Shown here one piece after another: positions 49,401-61,678 of a stretch of DNA of 64,000 bases. The translations under genes were made by a program, and so were the position numbers. The DNA lies in NCBI GenBank assembly GCA_005281725.1, contig SSBO01000012.1, positions 10,879,254-10,943,253 on the forward strand. Reading direction: 5' to 3'. Source of the stretch: Wuchereria bancrofti. Taxonomy: Eukaryota > Nematoda > Chromadorea > Rhabditida > Onchocercidae. How positions within the stretch are numbered: position 1 is the stretch's first letter; the number at the start of each line of letters is the position of its first letter. Under the pieces are notes generated by a model. It searched no databases, was not told the origin of the DNA, and was given only the letters and a program-made list of their open reading frames with translations.

Positions 49401-50878
49401 AAACGTGTTTGAAATTTAACAATGACTATGAGCACTTTGATGGGAAATAAATTTCCGTTTTAAATTACGCTTGAGCCTCACGAAATTTGGATTTGTAGCG
49501 CCAGGCTTGAACAGATGAAAAGTAAACGTACTAAGTGATCTAACAAAAAGTCAATACAGCTGTGTACTTTTTATGGACAAAACATATGCAAAATATCAAA
49601 TATACAAACAAAATATAATTTTTTGTAAATCAGTTATCAAAGCAAAGCAAAAAGAAAATACAAATTTCCAAAAAAATATTTTAATGCTTTAATATTAAAG
49701 AGAAATTTACAAAAAAAATGCTTGTTTAAACATAAAGACAAACTGATATTATTAAGGTAATCAACAACCATTATCAATTTTTTTTAATCAGATTTCAATG
49801 CTTTTCTTTGCTTGGAAATTTATTCCTTACCAACGAACAACTGATGAACATATGGAATAATTACTACAAACTTGCTAATTATGCAAAAAAAAAATTAATT
49901 CCGAAAATATTTCCCTAGAGGAGCCTGAAACTAATCATATTGGAAGTTTAATAAACAAGGACAATCGAATCTTAATTCAAATTAAACGCTGAAACCAAAA
50001 TTGCGATTCCACTAAAATTAATTTATTAATACCTAAAAATTCAATAGCATATAACAATATTGTTGAAAACAATTAGTCAATTTCAGTTAAACGACGCACA
50101 ATATTATCAAAATATTAATGCAGATCAGAAGAAGCAAACAGAGCCAACATACAAATGCTACTATAAAAAGAGAAACTGAACATTTAATTAAATGGCATCT
50201 GGGCAGGTAAACGAGCAAATAGTCAGGTTAATAAGTCATACAATCTTGCGATAAACTTATCTCCTCTCTACTTGCAATAATTTAAAACTTAAAAAGTAAT
50301 CTGCACCGTCTGAGAGTTCAGAAGAGACGAATGAAATGGAGGAAATTTTGCTAGGATATGATGATTTCACAAATTCTATGTGGGGTTACTTTTTTCGGAT
50401 AGAAAGCATAAAATGAATATTAAAACAAGCATTTAAAAGAAATAAAATTTATATAAATACACCAATTTAAGATGCACCAATCGAATTGAGCACAATCAAA
50501 AAGAAAAACAAGCTTCAAGCAGCCAAACAGGATTATACGTTCGATGATTCAAGCGAATCCAGTATACTTTCCGTAATCTAAAAGTGTGGTATGATAAGAG
50601 CAGACACAATCATTTCCAAAGCTGTAAATTTTTTATATATTTGAATAAGATAATCTATTATATTAGGTTTCTATACTTTCTAGCAAGTATTTCCGTTTCT
50701 TTATCAAATCACAGTCCAATCTAATTTGTACATAACTAAAATGTTAACTTTTCTTCTTTTAATTCTCCTACACTTCCATGTTCTTTTTGCTAAATTCCTC
50801 CAATTACTTTTCAAGAAAATACAGAATTATCCCATAAACAGGAATTTGGAGGAATAATTCCTGCAGAAACTTCTTTTT

Positions 50879-53800
50879 TTAATATTTTAAAATGGGTTTT
50901 AAAAATGGACAAGAAAAATAGCAAACTTGTTTTTTATAAATGGATTTTGAATCAGTAGGTGGACAGACTGGTTCGTCTGGCTCAACGTACACTTCATTTT
51001 TTCCTTTCTTACGTGACAAAAGGAAACCTTTCTTCAGGAGCTAAAGTAAAAATTATATTTACTTTTTTAAAAGTTTTTATAAATGAGAATGATAAAAACA
51101 CACAAAATTAACAAAAATTTAAAAAAATTCTTAAAAGCAAATTTTTCTTGCAATAAATTCAAATTTGAAAAATGAATGTGAAAACATTTTTTGATGCAGA
51201 AAGAAGGGAATTCTCGTGAGATAGACTATTTCAAAGTTTCTTTTAGTAACAGAAAACAGAAATTAACAAGAAAATTGGATTTCGTTTACATCATCATTTA
51301 GCATATCTAAAAAAGATAATAACTCTGAAAAACTCTACTTGTCCTAATGAAAATAATTGTTTAATTAAATATGTCATAAAAACCAATTTGTATTTAAACT
51401 TATGATTTTGTGATGCAAACTTAATTTTTAGTATTGAAATTGTAATTAAGTGTTGTAACTTGCCTTAATTTTCAATAAAGGAGACATTTGGACGACAAGT
51501 GGTTGTGCAAGCACAGCTCGCTTATGACTAATTACCTCTTGACCTAATAACTGATTGAAATGAGTTGCAAGGTGACGTCGAAGAAGCGTTTTGTGAGCAG
51601 GCATTTGCAATACTTCAGCTAATGTTTCTGCAGTGAAAGTTGGCTCATGCACCTGTAGGAAAAGAGAAAAGTTGTATTTTCGAAAACAATCATCAAATTT
51701 TATAAAATCTCGAAACAAAGCATCATCCTTAATACTCATTAAATTAACAAAAATGCTGTGAAAATATGAAGCAAATTGCTCTATACTATCTCAGGTAAAA
51801 GACAAATGCCAATCATTAAGATTAATTATCATCCAATTTTTATCGCTGGATTTGCATAAAACATACCATCAATGCACCATGAATTCCGGCACATAAAAGA
51901 TTAGGTGTAAATTCAGCTAAATCAATTGCCTTTAGCCATTCACATGTACAATGATGTGACCATCGTTCTACTTCACCTGGGCATGCTCCTTTGTGGATTA
52001 AACCCTAAAAAAGCATCCAAAATTAATTTCATACTACTTCCTGAAACTGAAAGATATATGCTGTTTGTTCGAATAATAGAATAATACAAAATGATTACTC
52101 ACTGGATTAAACCTCTTTTCCAAACGATTTGGATAAAAATCAACCGATCGTAGGAATTGTACGCCACGAGCGATTGTCGCATGATGAAGAGCAGAGGTGA
52201 TTTTCATCTGCAATAATTTCACGTGCAAAGATACGATTCAGTTAAATTTTTCATTTTATCTTTTGAATTTAAAAAACTTTAAGCCTACTTCGATCAAGTC
52301 TTGCGCAGTTAATAGTGTCAACATTTGGCCGTCAATCATATTTTCAGCCATACTTTCACGATACTGTGGTATTCCGATGTCGTCTAACCATAACAGAACC
52401 TTTAAATATAAAATGAAGTAGATTAAATTAATTTCAGGATAAACCATTCCAACACTAATAATATGTCATCAACCAATAAAAGTGGGAATTCATAAATTTT
52501 ACCAACCTGATGCAAATCCATACGATCCGCAGAATCTTTAATACCGCGACTTATACTAGTCAATATGCAACGGAAACGTTTTCGATGTAACGGGTTCCTC
52601 ATAAGTAATTCCTGAAAATCTTACCGTAATGCATGTTCAAGTATTTTGTTTGTTTACGCCTTACTAAACATATAAAATTCTCTCTTATACTAAATGATGG
52701 CAATGTCATGTAGATTTTGATAAATTTCTATTTTCAACTACTGATCAAAACCTTTTCGTATTCTTGATTTGTCATATTCAACAGATGTTGACCACTGCGT
52801 ATAAAACGCTCAACTTCGGGTACATAAACGCTGAAACCAATTTCTGCCATCCATTCACAAATCTGCTCTTTGCTCCAGTCAACAAACTGTTGTAACGGTG
52901 GTCGAAGCGCTATAGCGCCGGATATTGGTCCGTAAATAGGTATCCGTGATGAATGTGCCAGTCTGAAAGGTACAATATATATTATTTCAAATTTTCGATG
53001 AACCGTTTAAACTTCTTAACAATTTTTCTTAGTAAATTATGAAAATTAAAAATTTACCGTAATTCGTTACCAGTTACCAGGATACCACACTAATGTTCAA
53101 TTTCCCTTCATAAGATCATATAACATCATTTCTTTTTCATAAATTCTTAAGATTTCCTTTATGTCATTAATACATTAACTTCCTGATCTACAAATCATAT
53201 CAAAGCAAATCAACAATTCTAAAACTCTTTCCAGAGATAAATTTGAATGCATATTTTTCACATATCCTAGCCTCCTCTTGTTATGCAATCCTTTTTCAAT
53301 CAAAAGTTGTGAAATTTCTAAAATAAAATTTAAAAAAAGAAAAAGAAACCTCAAGCTACCCGTACGTTGAAAATCAACAGATCTAATTTCTTGTGAAGCA
53401 CTTCTTGTCAATTTGCCAAATAAATTCTTTAATGAAGATCTGGAATTAGCGTGAAATATGATGCGCCTTACTGAAACAATAATAATTGAATTTTGTTAGG
53501 GATTTTCAAATGTTTTCTTTTTACATATCCTTGTCTCCTCATTTCGCTCTGCCTCCCTCAGTATTTCATATTTAAAGCAACATTGCATTTCTTTAAAGTA
53601 TCAATTGAGATTAAAGGAGCTATTCTAGAGGGATTTCATGAAAATGTGATATTTCTTGACTCCTCAACGGAATGAATGAAACATGATAAATTAATCATGA
53701 ACCTCTAAATATACCTTGTTTTCCCACGTTTAAATTTTCCAATTTCAATGGAAGATCTGGTTTGTACTCCTCGCATTATTTCATCATCGCTTTCGGCTTT

Positions 53801-56800
53801 AAGAAAAGAAAATTTGAGTTATATGGAAACTTCAATCAATATAGATGTTAAAACAAGAACTGAAATATTGTCACATATATTTATTTTTTAAAAACCTGGT
53901 TTTTTTTTGAAAAGAACTAATAAAATGCAGTACAGTTGAAAGGACTGATTCTCAAATTGACAACAAAATTTACCTGATATGCCTCCCGAAGATGTTGCAG
54001 AAAGCTTTTTACGCGGTAGTGTTAAAGTTGAAACAGCCTGCAGATAACGAAAATACATATCAAATCATATTAAACTATTGAAAATTTAACAAAATATGAA
54101 AGAAATGTAACTCTTCAAGCAACACTTACACAATATTTCCCCTTACCTTACGCGCGAACGACCTGGAAAAGCTTGGATTCTGAAATGTATCGTGCTTATG
54201 TTGCATTTCATTTCCGATACGGCGCAATTCATCCAATTCAGCAGCCAACTGTCGAGCAGCCGGAGATGATGGTGAGTGATAGCTAAAAGAGATCAAAAAT
54301 TTGAAGTATTTTCTGATTTCAACAGTGTTCACATTTCAGACATTTTAAATGATACCTGGGAGCAGTACGACTAATTGCTCTAGATGAAAGAGGTGGTAGA
54401 GTGATAGCAGGATCGTACTTAGTTTGTAATCTTGGAGTACCCGAATTCGACCAACTATGCTGCGGTGATGCTGTTGATAATGATGAGGTATAGGATGATG
54501 ATGACTAAAATAAAGCATAGTTCATTTTCTTAAACTCTGAAATTTTGCTTCGTCAAAAATTTTATAAATCAATCAGTAGGGTTATTTTTTGCAAACTATT
54601 TTCCTTTGAAAGGTTAGAAGAAAGAAGTATTTATGGAGCATATGATTGCTGAAGCTTAGCAAATTCATTTCAAATCGTTACAGTTTCAATTTTTTAAACT
54701 TTTTGCTTTCATTTCATAATTTAAAAAATAAACAAGAATTTCTAAACCTGTACTGCTGAAGGTGCTCTTGATACGATAGCGCTTCGCTGTTGTGCATTAC
54801 AAAGACTGGTTGGAAAAGATGAAGAATGAGCAATATGTTCGTTCGCGTCATCCTGAAAAGATCAAAAGATTTTGGTACGTCAATGATAGTTGTGCTACAT
54901 GGTAACATATGATATGCCTGTGAAATGTTTCTGAAATGCCTGATGCAAGTGCAGTTAAGAATTGTTAAAATTTTTGCAAATTTAAAGATGAATTAAAATA
55001 AAAAAAATGCATTTTTTTGATAATGATAATTTACAAGCAGTAATCGTCTAAGCTGAGCATTGATATCGAACGGTTGAGGAGTTTCGAAATTATTTTGAAT
55101 GTAACAACGTGGCAAAGAGATCGCCGGTACTGCACAAACATCACCATCACGTCCGTTACGGCAATGCTCATCTAAGGCATTTCTCAACGAACTAATTTGA
55201 ATATTCTATAAACAAAAAAAAAGAAAAAAAAAACAGTGATCAATTTGAGATGGAATTAAACAGTCAAAAATAATTTAAACAAGTGATATAACATCATTTT
55301 TTTTCTTTTTTTTTTCTATGAGCTCGAAATCTACATTATGCTAACTTCAATCAATCAAAACTTCTTTGAACTATACCGTCAGATGCATGCAAATCAATTT
55401 CAGCTTTCAGAAGATTATAAGTCAATCAAATAATTAAAATTATCTAACTTTTTGTTCATTATCCATAATAAGACGTTGTACGGCCATTCGTAAATGTACC
55501 ATTTCAGTTGCTGAAAAAAGTAATATCAGAAAATTAAATTATTTATTATATGAAACCTCAGGAAATTCACTCATTCAACTTTTTTTTTACTGCAAATTGC
55601 TTTGCTAAAATAATTTTTCTCCTATCGGAAATTAGATAATATTGAAGTGAAATCCTCAATGAAGTCCTCAAATCTCAATGGAGATTTACTGAAGTCCTCA
55701 ATGGAGATTTACTGGAAGATTACGGTTTTATATATTAAAAGAATCAGGCAGATTCTATGTTGTACTTACAACGCCGATAAAATGAGCTAATTACGAATGC
55801 ACTTCTAACCTTGATCAGTTTCCGCACCGACATTACCACCAAGCACTTGCTGATATGGTAGTTGGGCATGAATCTGAGTCTTGTAAATCTGCGGAGGGAG
55901 ACCATGTTGCATAACAAAACCTTGCATTGTTTGATTCAAATGTTCAATCTCAGCCTGAAATTCCCACTTTTAGTTTGTTCCTTTTTGTAAATTATAAATC
56001 ACATTATTGCACATTACTAATAAATTAAAAAGAAAAATATAAATTATGGACAACAAGAGCAAAAACTCACCTGAAAGTCCCATTTTTACATAAAATAATA
56101 GCTTGTGCATAACTAATACTAATAACAATTTAGACGAGAGAGAGAGATAACCAATCATCGTTGATAATTTTAGACAAAAGCCAAAAAAAAAAAACCATAT
56201 TACATTTCAAAAAGGAGTTATTTTATGAGTGACATATAATGCTCAAAACGTTACCAGAGAGAAGCTGATCAAAATTTTCAATTTAAACAAACCTGAGAAA
56301 GTTGAAGTTTTCGTTCTGTTTCCATTTTCTCCTTTTCCAAGGTAGCATATTTGAGTTTCAAATTCGAGACTTCCGCTAAGAGATCCAATTTTCTCGACTC
56401 CAAATCACCGTTGCTATCAACACGCTACAGTAATAAATACTCGGGATAATTCAGAGTTCAAGCTTTGAAATAGTTAATTTAGAGTTACAAAAAACTTTGT
56501 CATGAAGGAATCAGGTAAATAAATGGATGTGACTACAAAATAAATGATATATATATATATATATATATATAGACAAAACTGACTTCTTGTAGCAATTCTT
56601 CGGTTGAATCCAAATTGTTCGCTTTAGCTGCCAAAAGATTTTCCAGGTCACGTATCTTTTCCTTCTGAGCACCGACTTGTTCTGTTAATATTGTCACCTA
56701 AAAATTCTTCACAGGATGGATAGCTTACTTGGAAGTCGTACTGAAAAGCAAAATGAACTTCGTGATATTAAAAAAGTTAATGATAAAATAATTTATAATA

Positions 56801-59800
56801 ACTGTTCAGAACATTTCTTGTGAAAAAAAATCTCAAGCTATACATTTATGGCAAAATCAAATCTGCAACCTAATATATCATAAGTCAATCATTGTTTGAA
56901 CTGATTTCAGAAGAGCAAAATTATAAATGGGACACTTAACTGATATTTATCGCTAGCAAGTATCAGAAGCAGTAAATTAATTGAAATTAGTATGAACCTC
57001 CACAGCGTTATAGCAATTTTAGGACAGATTTAACAATCCTAAATATCACAGTCTTCTCAACAACAATGCAATTACCTGCAATGACAAACTATCACGAGCC
57101 ATTGCCAATCGATGCAATTTCTCTTGCAATTCGGGATATTCTGGACAAGATACTGTTGACATTGATGGTGACGGGCTCTGCAAAAGGAATCAAATCTAGA
57201 ACTTCGTGCATAATCAAAACAAAAAATTTCACTTCAAACTGAAGATTTATAAAATTTGACTAATGTTCTAATCCAGAGGAACTGCTTATAAACATCATGG
57301 AAATGTAACAAATTCTTTATGATGACACGCTAATCCATTTTTTTTACTGCTTCATTCCCAGGCTCTAAATTCAGTGGCCACAAAAGAAGTTACGCCTATT
57401 TCTTCATTTGCTCCCAATACCCTCTTATTACATGTACATTATTGCCGTGTTTGCTAAAACAATCCTTATTTGTTTCAAAAACAACAAAAATTTAGATTTA
57501 AAAATTTGCTAAAAACTTTCGATACTAATCTCATTTCCTTCAACTGCACCTAAATTGAAATTTAAACAAACAGTTAATTTTAAATGAAAACCTTAATTAG
57601 AATAATTAAACAATCCTTTTTTTGTTATATGGAAACTCATTGGTGATACAGCAAACAAAACTTTCAAATTTAATGCAGCAAAGAAAAAGGCATAAATAAT
57701 TTCAGTGAAAGATAATACAACTAGAATGAGCTTTTTTCTCTTCATTTTTTTTTTCAACAAAAATGCAATTTCAATAACAAAGAAAAAAAAAAGATGATTC
57801 GCTACACATTACGGCCGTAATGAGTTATGCCTCGCATCCCTCAACTTCCATCCCTACGTATATCGCATACCTCTTTCCGCCTTAAATGACATCCATTTAG
57901 AATAATTGTTCCCCAAGGATTTGCGGTTTCAAAACTGACATAACAAATAGTACTAGTTAAGGTGGTTCGGTCGAGAACAGTAATTGGTATTTCTTCAGAA
58001 AAATATAGTAAAGAGATATAATTACAGTCATTTATGATTGTTTTTCCAAGTATTATTTGATCAATGGAAAGTACACAACGTTGAAGTAGCCATAGTAAGA
58101 CTTATGTTGCTTTTTTCTTACAAAATCTTCTGGAGAATATCCATTAAAAAAAATGCCGAAATCACGATGAAACATCACTTAATTTAAAGTCAAGTTGAAT
58201 AAAAATAGTCTGAGTTATTAGCAGTATCATGTGTATTTCCTATAGTATATATGAAATTATTCAAGTTACACTCAAAGAAAAGTGATGAAAAAGTTTTAGC
58301 AATTGAGCCATGCCTCTTTTTTTCGTTTTTTTTTTTTCAGATAGTGAAAATATCGTACAAATTCAATAATTTAAAAAATTTCCGACAATAATTGCAAATA
58401 TTTTTTGAAATTGTAGTAAGTTTCGGAGATAATTACATTTAAAGTAAGTTCGGTATTTATTCCAAAAATAGAAATTATAAAAGGAAAAAAAAAGAAAGAG
58501 GAGAGAGAGAGAAAAGAAAAAAGATACGAAAACTACAATTCAGACTTATGGAAAAAGATATGGCAAATGAAATAATGTTAAGCAATGAAGAAATAGTTAA
58601 CCAAATAGTTTTGCTTTCATACTCCCAGGATCATTTCCTAAAAGCAAGCGCAAAACCATCCGCGAGAAAATATCAATACTCATTAGCACCCAGGCTGCTT
58701 CCATCCTAGAGAGGAAGCTCTTTAACGGTGGAACTTTGCCTTTAATTGAAATTCCAGAATTTTATAATAGATCGAATCAAAACAATCTAAAGAATGTATC
58801 TTTTAATTTAAACTATTGAAAACATGTCTAACTTTGCAAAATATTTTAAAGATTTCTTATTTAATTCATAGGAAATAAATGTGAAGTTATTTCTCGAAAT
58901 TATTCCTTAATAAATAAGATTAAATGGTAACTTTTTATATCACACTTTCCATAATGGACTAAGAGCAATGATACTCGCAACATACTGAAGTGTAATAAAC
59001 AAATGTGATTGAAGGCAAGTAATAAATTAGCAAATACTGCATATATCATTCTCAATTGATAGACGATTGCTGTTGGTGATATAACAGATGGAAGATGGAA
59101 AATTGAACTTACTCTGGATGTCCAACTACCAGCACGTGGGACACGACATAATTCCTGTAAATTGACACTGCCAGCACATAGACCGGTTGGAAGTCTCATG
59201 AGATGGCATTCAGTTGTTGAGCCGTATTTGGAGTCGCTCAAACTACGATGAATTCGGTGTTGTTGTTTGGTGGAACCACGAAATCCACGATAGGGTGGTG
59301 GTGGAGGGAGAAATGAGCAACTGGAACCACTGCTTAGCGTACTGGAGAAGCCCGAATCGCTATAGTGTGTCACGTATGGAAGTAACGGACGTGATGTTGC
59401 CGTTGATGACGACGCTGTACTCCTTCAACACAAATGCAATGGCTTACAATATCAATGCCACTCACAATTCAGTCACTACAAAATCTTGCAACAAACATAC
59501 ACTTTTCAGCACATTCACACATATCCTTATCACATACATACATGCTCCTTTAACAAAAATCAAACATCGCCAAATGATAGTGAAGATGATATGTTTCCAT
59601 GTAGCATCTTAAACCGTGTTGAATCAGTGGGTTATCTCAACAGTTGCTTTTGATCGCTTACTCTAGTGAAACTTTAGTTCAAATGTTTATCACTTGTTTT
59701 GTCCAAAACCAATCTCCGATTTTGAACCTAAAGCAATTCTATATTTATGTAAGAATATCACGTTAGTAAGGATACCTTCGCAGATGTTTAACTATTGTGA

Positions 59801-59967
59801 AAGCAACTCAGAAGGGAAGATAAAATCCTGATTGATTAACTGAGAAAGAGGCCTTTCAAGGGTCCAATCTTGGGCCCATCAATGAATGCAATAAACAAAA
59901 GACATTTTAGGGAATAAATAGGAAAGAATAGGGGAGGAGTAGTTGACAGGAAAATAGATCTGCATAA

Positions 59968-60002
<35 letters not shown>

Positions 60003-61678
60003 AATAGCCGATTGTATGGAAAGTGGAAGAGAATAAAAACAGCATGAAAAGTAACTATTACTAATTAACACAGGATTCAGCCATGGCTAAAATAACAACT
60101 AAGAATATATTGGTACTAACAGTCCAAATTCACAGTACATTCACATACAGACTGTCACCAGTGTGTGTCAACACGTTAAAAGGAAGCCCAGCTGATATCT
60201 TTGTCCTTCTTATCCTCTTCTTCCTTCAAAAAAAAAAAAAAAAAAACTTAACTTTTTTAAAATGACTTGGATATGTATGTGTGTGCATGTAATGTTAAAC
60301 AATTATAGCAATATGCAAAACTAGGAATCCGCTAAATGCAAAGAAAATGGTTGAAGGAAATAATCAGCAATCAGAAGGAAATACTCATATCGATAAGCTC
60401 ATTTGCTAGAATGCAAATGAACGAGTGCCAAAAGCATGCTGAAGCACAAATTAGAAAGAAAAAATGCTTCCATTTTTTGGGGTGCCGTTTTTAGTCTTTC
60501 TTTTCTTCTTTTTTTTGAAGCCAAGCTAATACCACTTTAAGATCCATTCCTTCCCTATTATCAGCTCCTTAGCATTAGTTGTTCATTCGTTTTGTTTCAT
60601 AGACATTTTTCGATTTAGTTATAAATTACGCCTACCGTTTGGTTGCATATTGTTTTTCATTCCAATGCTTTCTAGCATTCTTATCGTTCTTTCAAATGTT
60701 GTTTATATATATTATGTATGAGTTTTTCATATATATATGTACTAACATTTAAACGTAAAATAAATTTATTATTTTCTTAAATTTGCCTCTTGAAAGCTCC
60801 AATAACATCATTATCAGAAGTGAGAACCTCTTAAAAGAACCATTATCCAAGCTCTTAAATTAATACCATCATCACATGCATTTATCAGTTTTTACATAAT
60901 CATATATTTATCAATTTTACGCTATGAAATCAAATTTGATTGGCCTTCTATTCCCGTTTTTCAAAAAATTTCCTGATAATATTTTATGTGAAATTTGTTT
61001 TGTCTTTTGATAGAAAAAAATTGCGTCAATGCTTTACAGTTTGTTAATGTTTCGATTAGAATTTTGGAATAAACTGTTTTCTTGCAAGCTATTGTAACCG
61101 TAATTGGTTTAGTTTCTACAAGGTAATTGTTTGTCAATTTTTAAAAGTGTCCAATTAACTCAAAAATGTGATTGAATGAATAATAAATTTGATAAACTTT
61201 TGCTATTAACAATAAAATAAATTAAGTGATTCGAGTTATATCTGAAGTGAAATTTCTAATCAAAAATTAGACTACTTCTTTTTTCTAACCCATCCTTTCT
61301 AAATTGAAAATATATCAGACAAAATGAGAAATCTGTCTTACATAGTCATATTCTATTTATAGACTAATTTATGCAAAGCATAAATCTGCAACCGATAATG
61401 CTCATTCCATTTTCATATCAATCATCAAGACAAAGTACACACATACACCGCCATAAGTTTATCTCCTTATCACTTCTCACATAAGCCAATTTGAAAAACA
61501 CCCAGCATTCCATTGCCAATATGGAAATCTAAAAGTGGGAAAGGAAGTTCTGTTGTAAAAACCTTATTGATGATCGATGATCCTTGAAAACAGCGCTTCC
61601 TGTACTGCTCCGTAATGAAGCCAGTGATCGGGTGCCAAAACCATCTTCTACATATCGATGGTTTCCAATTTCGGCCAT
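50879..61678 (-). CDS. hlb-1: liprin-beta scaffold protein (coiled coil plus three SAM domains)
   Basis: Liprin-beta is a cytoplasmic scaffold at synapses and adhesion sites that pairs with liprin-alpha. Exons: 61678-61563, 59422-59113, 57177-57076, 56697-56584, 56424-56293, 55954-55810, 55510-55449, 55205-55035, 54852-54748, 54504-54356, 54282-54147, 54037-53974, 53796-53715, 53439-53350, 52962-52752, 52611-52507, 52399-52289, 52207-52103, 52004-51867, 51652-51464 and 51040-50879. All phases fit, giving 932 aa. Residues 1-142 are Ser/Pro-rich with no family match. The coiled coil at about 150-370 contains VTILTEQVGAQKEKIRDLEN and LDLLAEVSNLKLKYATLEKE, close to vertebrate liprin-beta. Then a Ser-rich linker with SSLKNLFGKLTRS. 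SAM1 about 620-690, SAM2 about 699-765 (LLWLDDIGIPQYRESM), SAM3 about 782-855 (KTLLRRHLATHFNQLLG). SAM order and sequence point to beta, not alpha. Weak points: the exon 2 acceptor (GTTGAAG) is poor, and the last intron starts with GC. An in-frame TAG precedes the ATG. Confidence 0.93.
51041..51463 (-). other. GC-AG intron of liprin-beta
   Basis: The last intron begins AAG|GCAAGT and ends CTTTAG. Only the GC donor keeps the frame for LLKKGFLLSRKKGKNEVYVE, which resembles the liprin-beta tail. The nearest GT (GTTACA, 4 bases on) gives a stop after about ten codons. Confidence 0.75.
55673..55715. repeat. short tandem duplication in a liprin-beta intron
   Basis: CTCAATGGAGATTTACTG is repeated after AAGTC, a roughly 22-bp unit present twice. 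Confidence 0.85.
56547..56571. repeat. (AT)n microsatellite in an intron
   Basis: Perfect AT run 13 bases from the edge of liprin-beta exon 4 (56584), within the following intron. Confidence 0.95.
57178..59112 (-). other. 1.9-kb second intron of liprin-beta with GC-richer islands
   Basis: Between exons 2 and 3. It contains a 16-bp perfect palindrome (57807-57822) and a GC-richer open frame at 58604-58756. Neither island fits the reading phase needed for a cassette exon between exons 2 and 3. Confidence 0.6.
59423..61562 (-). other. 2.1-kb first intron of liprin-beta
   Basis: Donor ATAAG|GTTTTT, acceptor GTTGAAG. Contains an (AT)n run at 59971-59998. The CDS-like plus-strand ORF at 59214-59612 overlaps exon 2 in antisense and is a shadow. 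Confidence 0.55.
59971..59998. repeat. (AT)n microsatellite
   Basis: Perfect AT alternation in intron 1 of liprin-beta. Confidence 0.95.

Noticed and set aside
59214..59612. 132-aa plus-strand ORF
   Set aside because: Antisense to liprin-beta exon 2, whose minus-strand reading fits the neighbouring exons.
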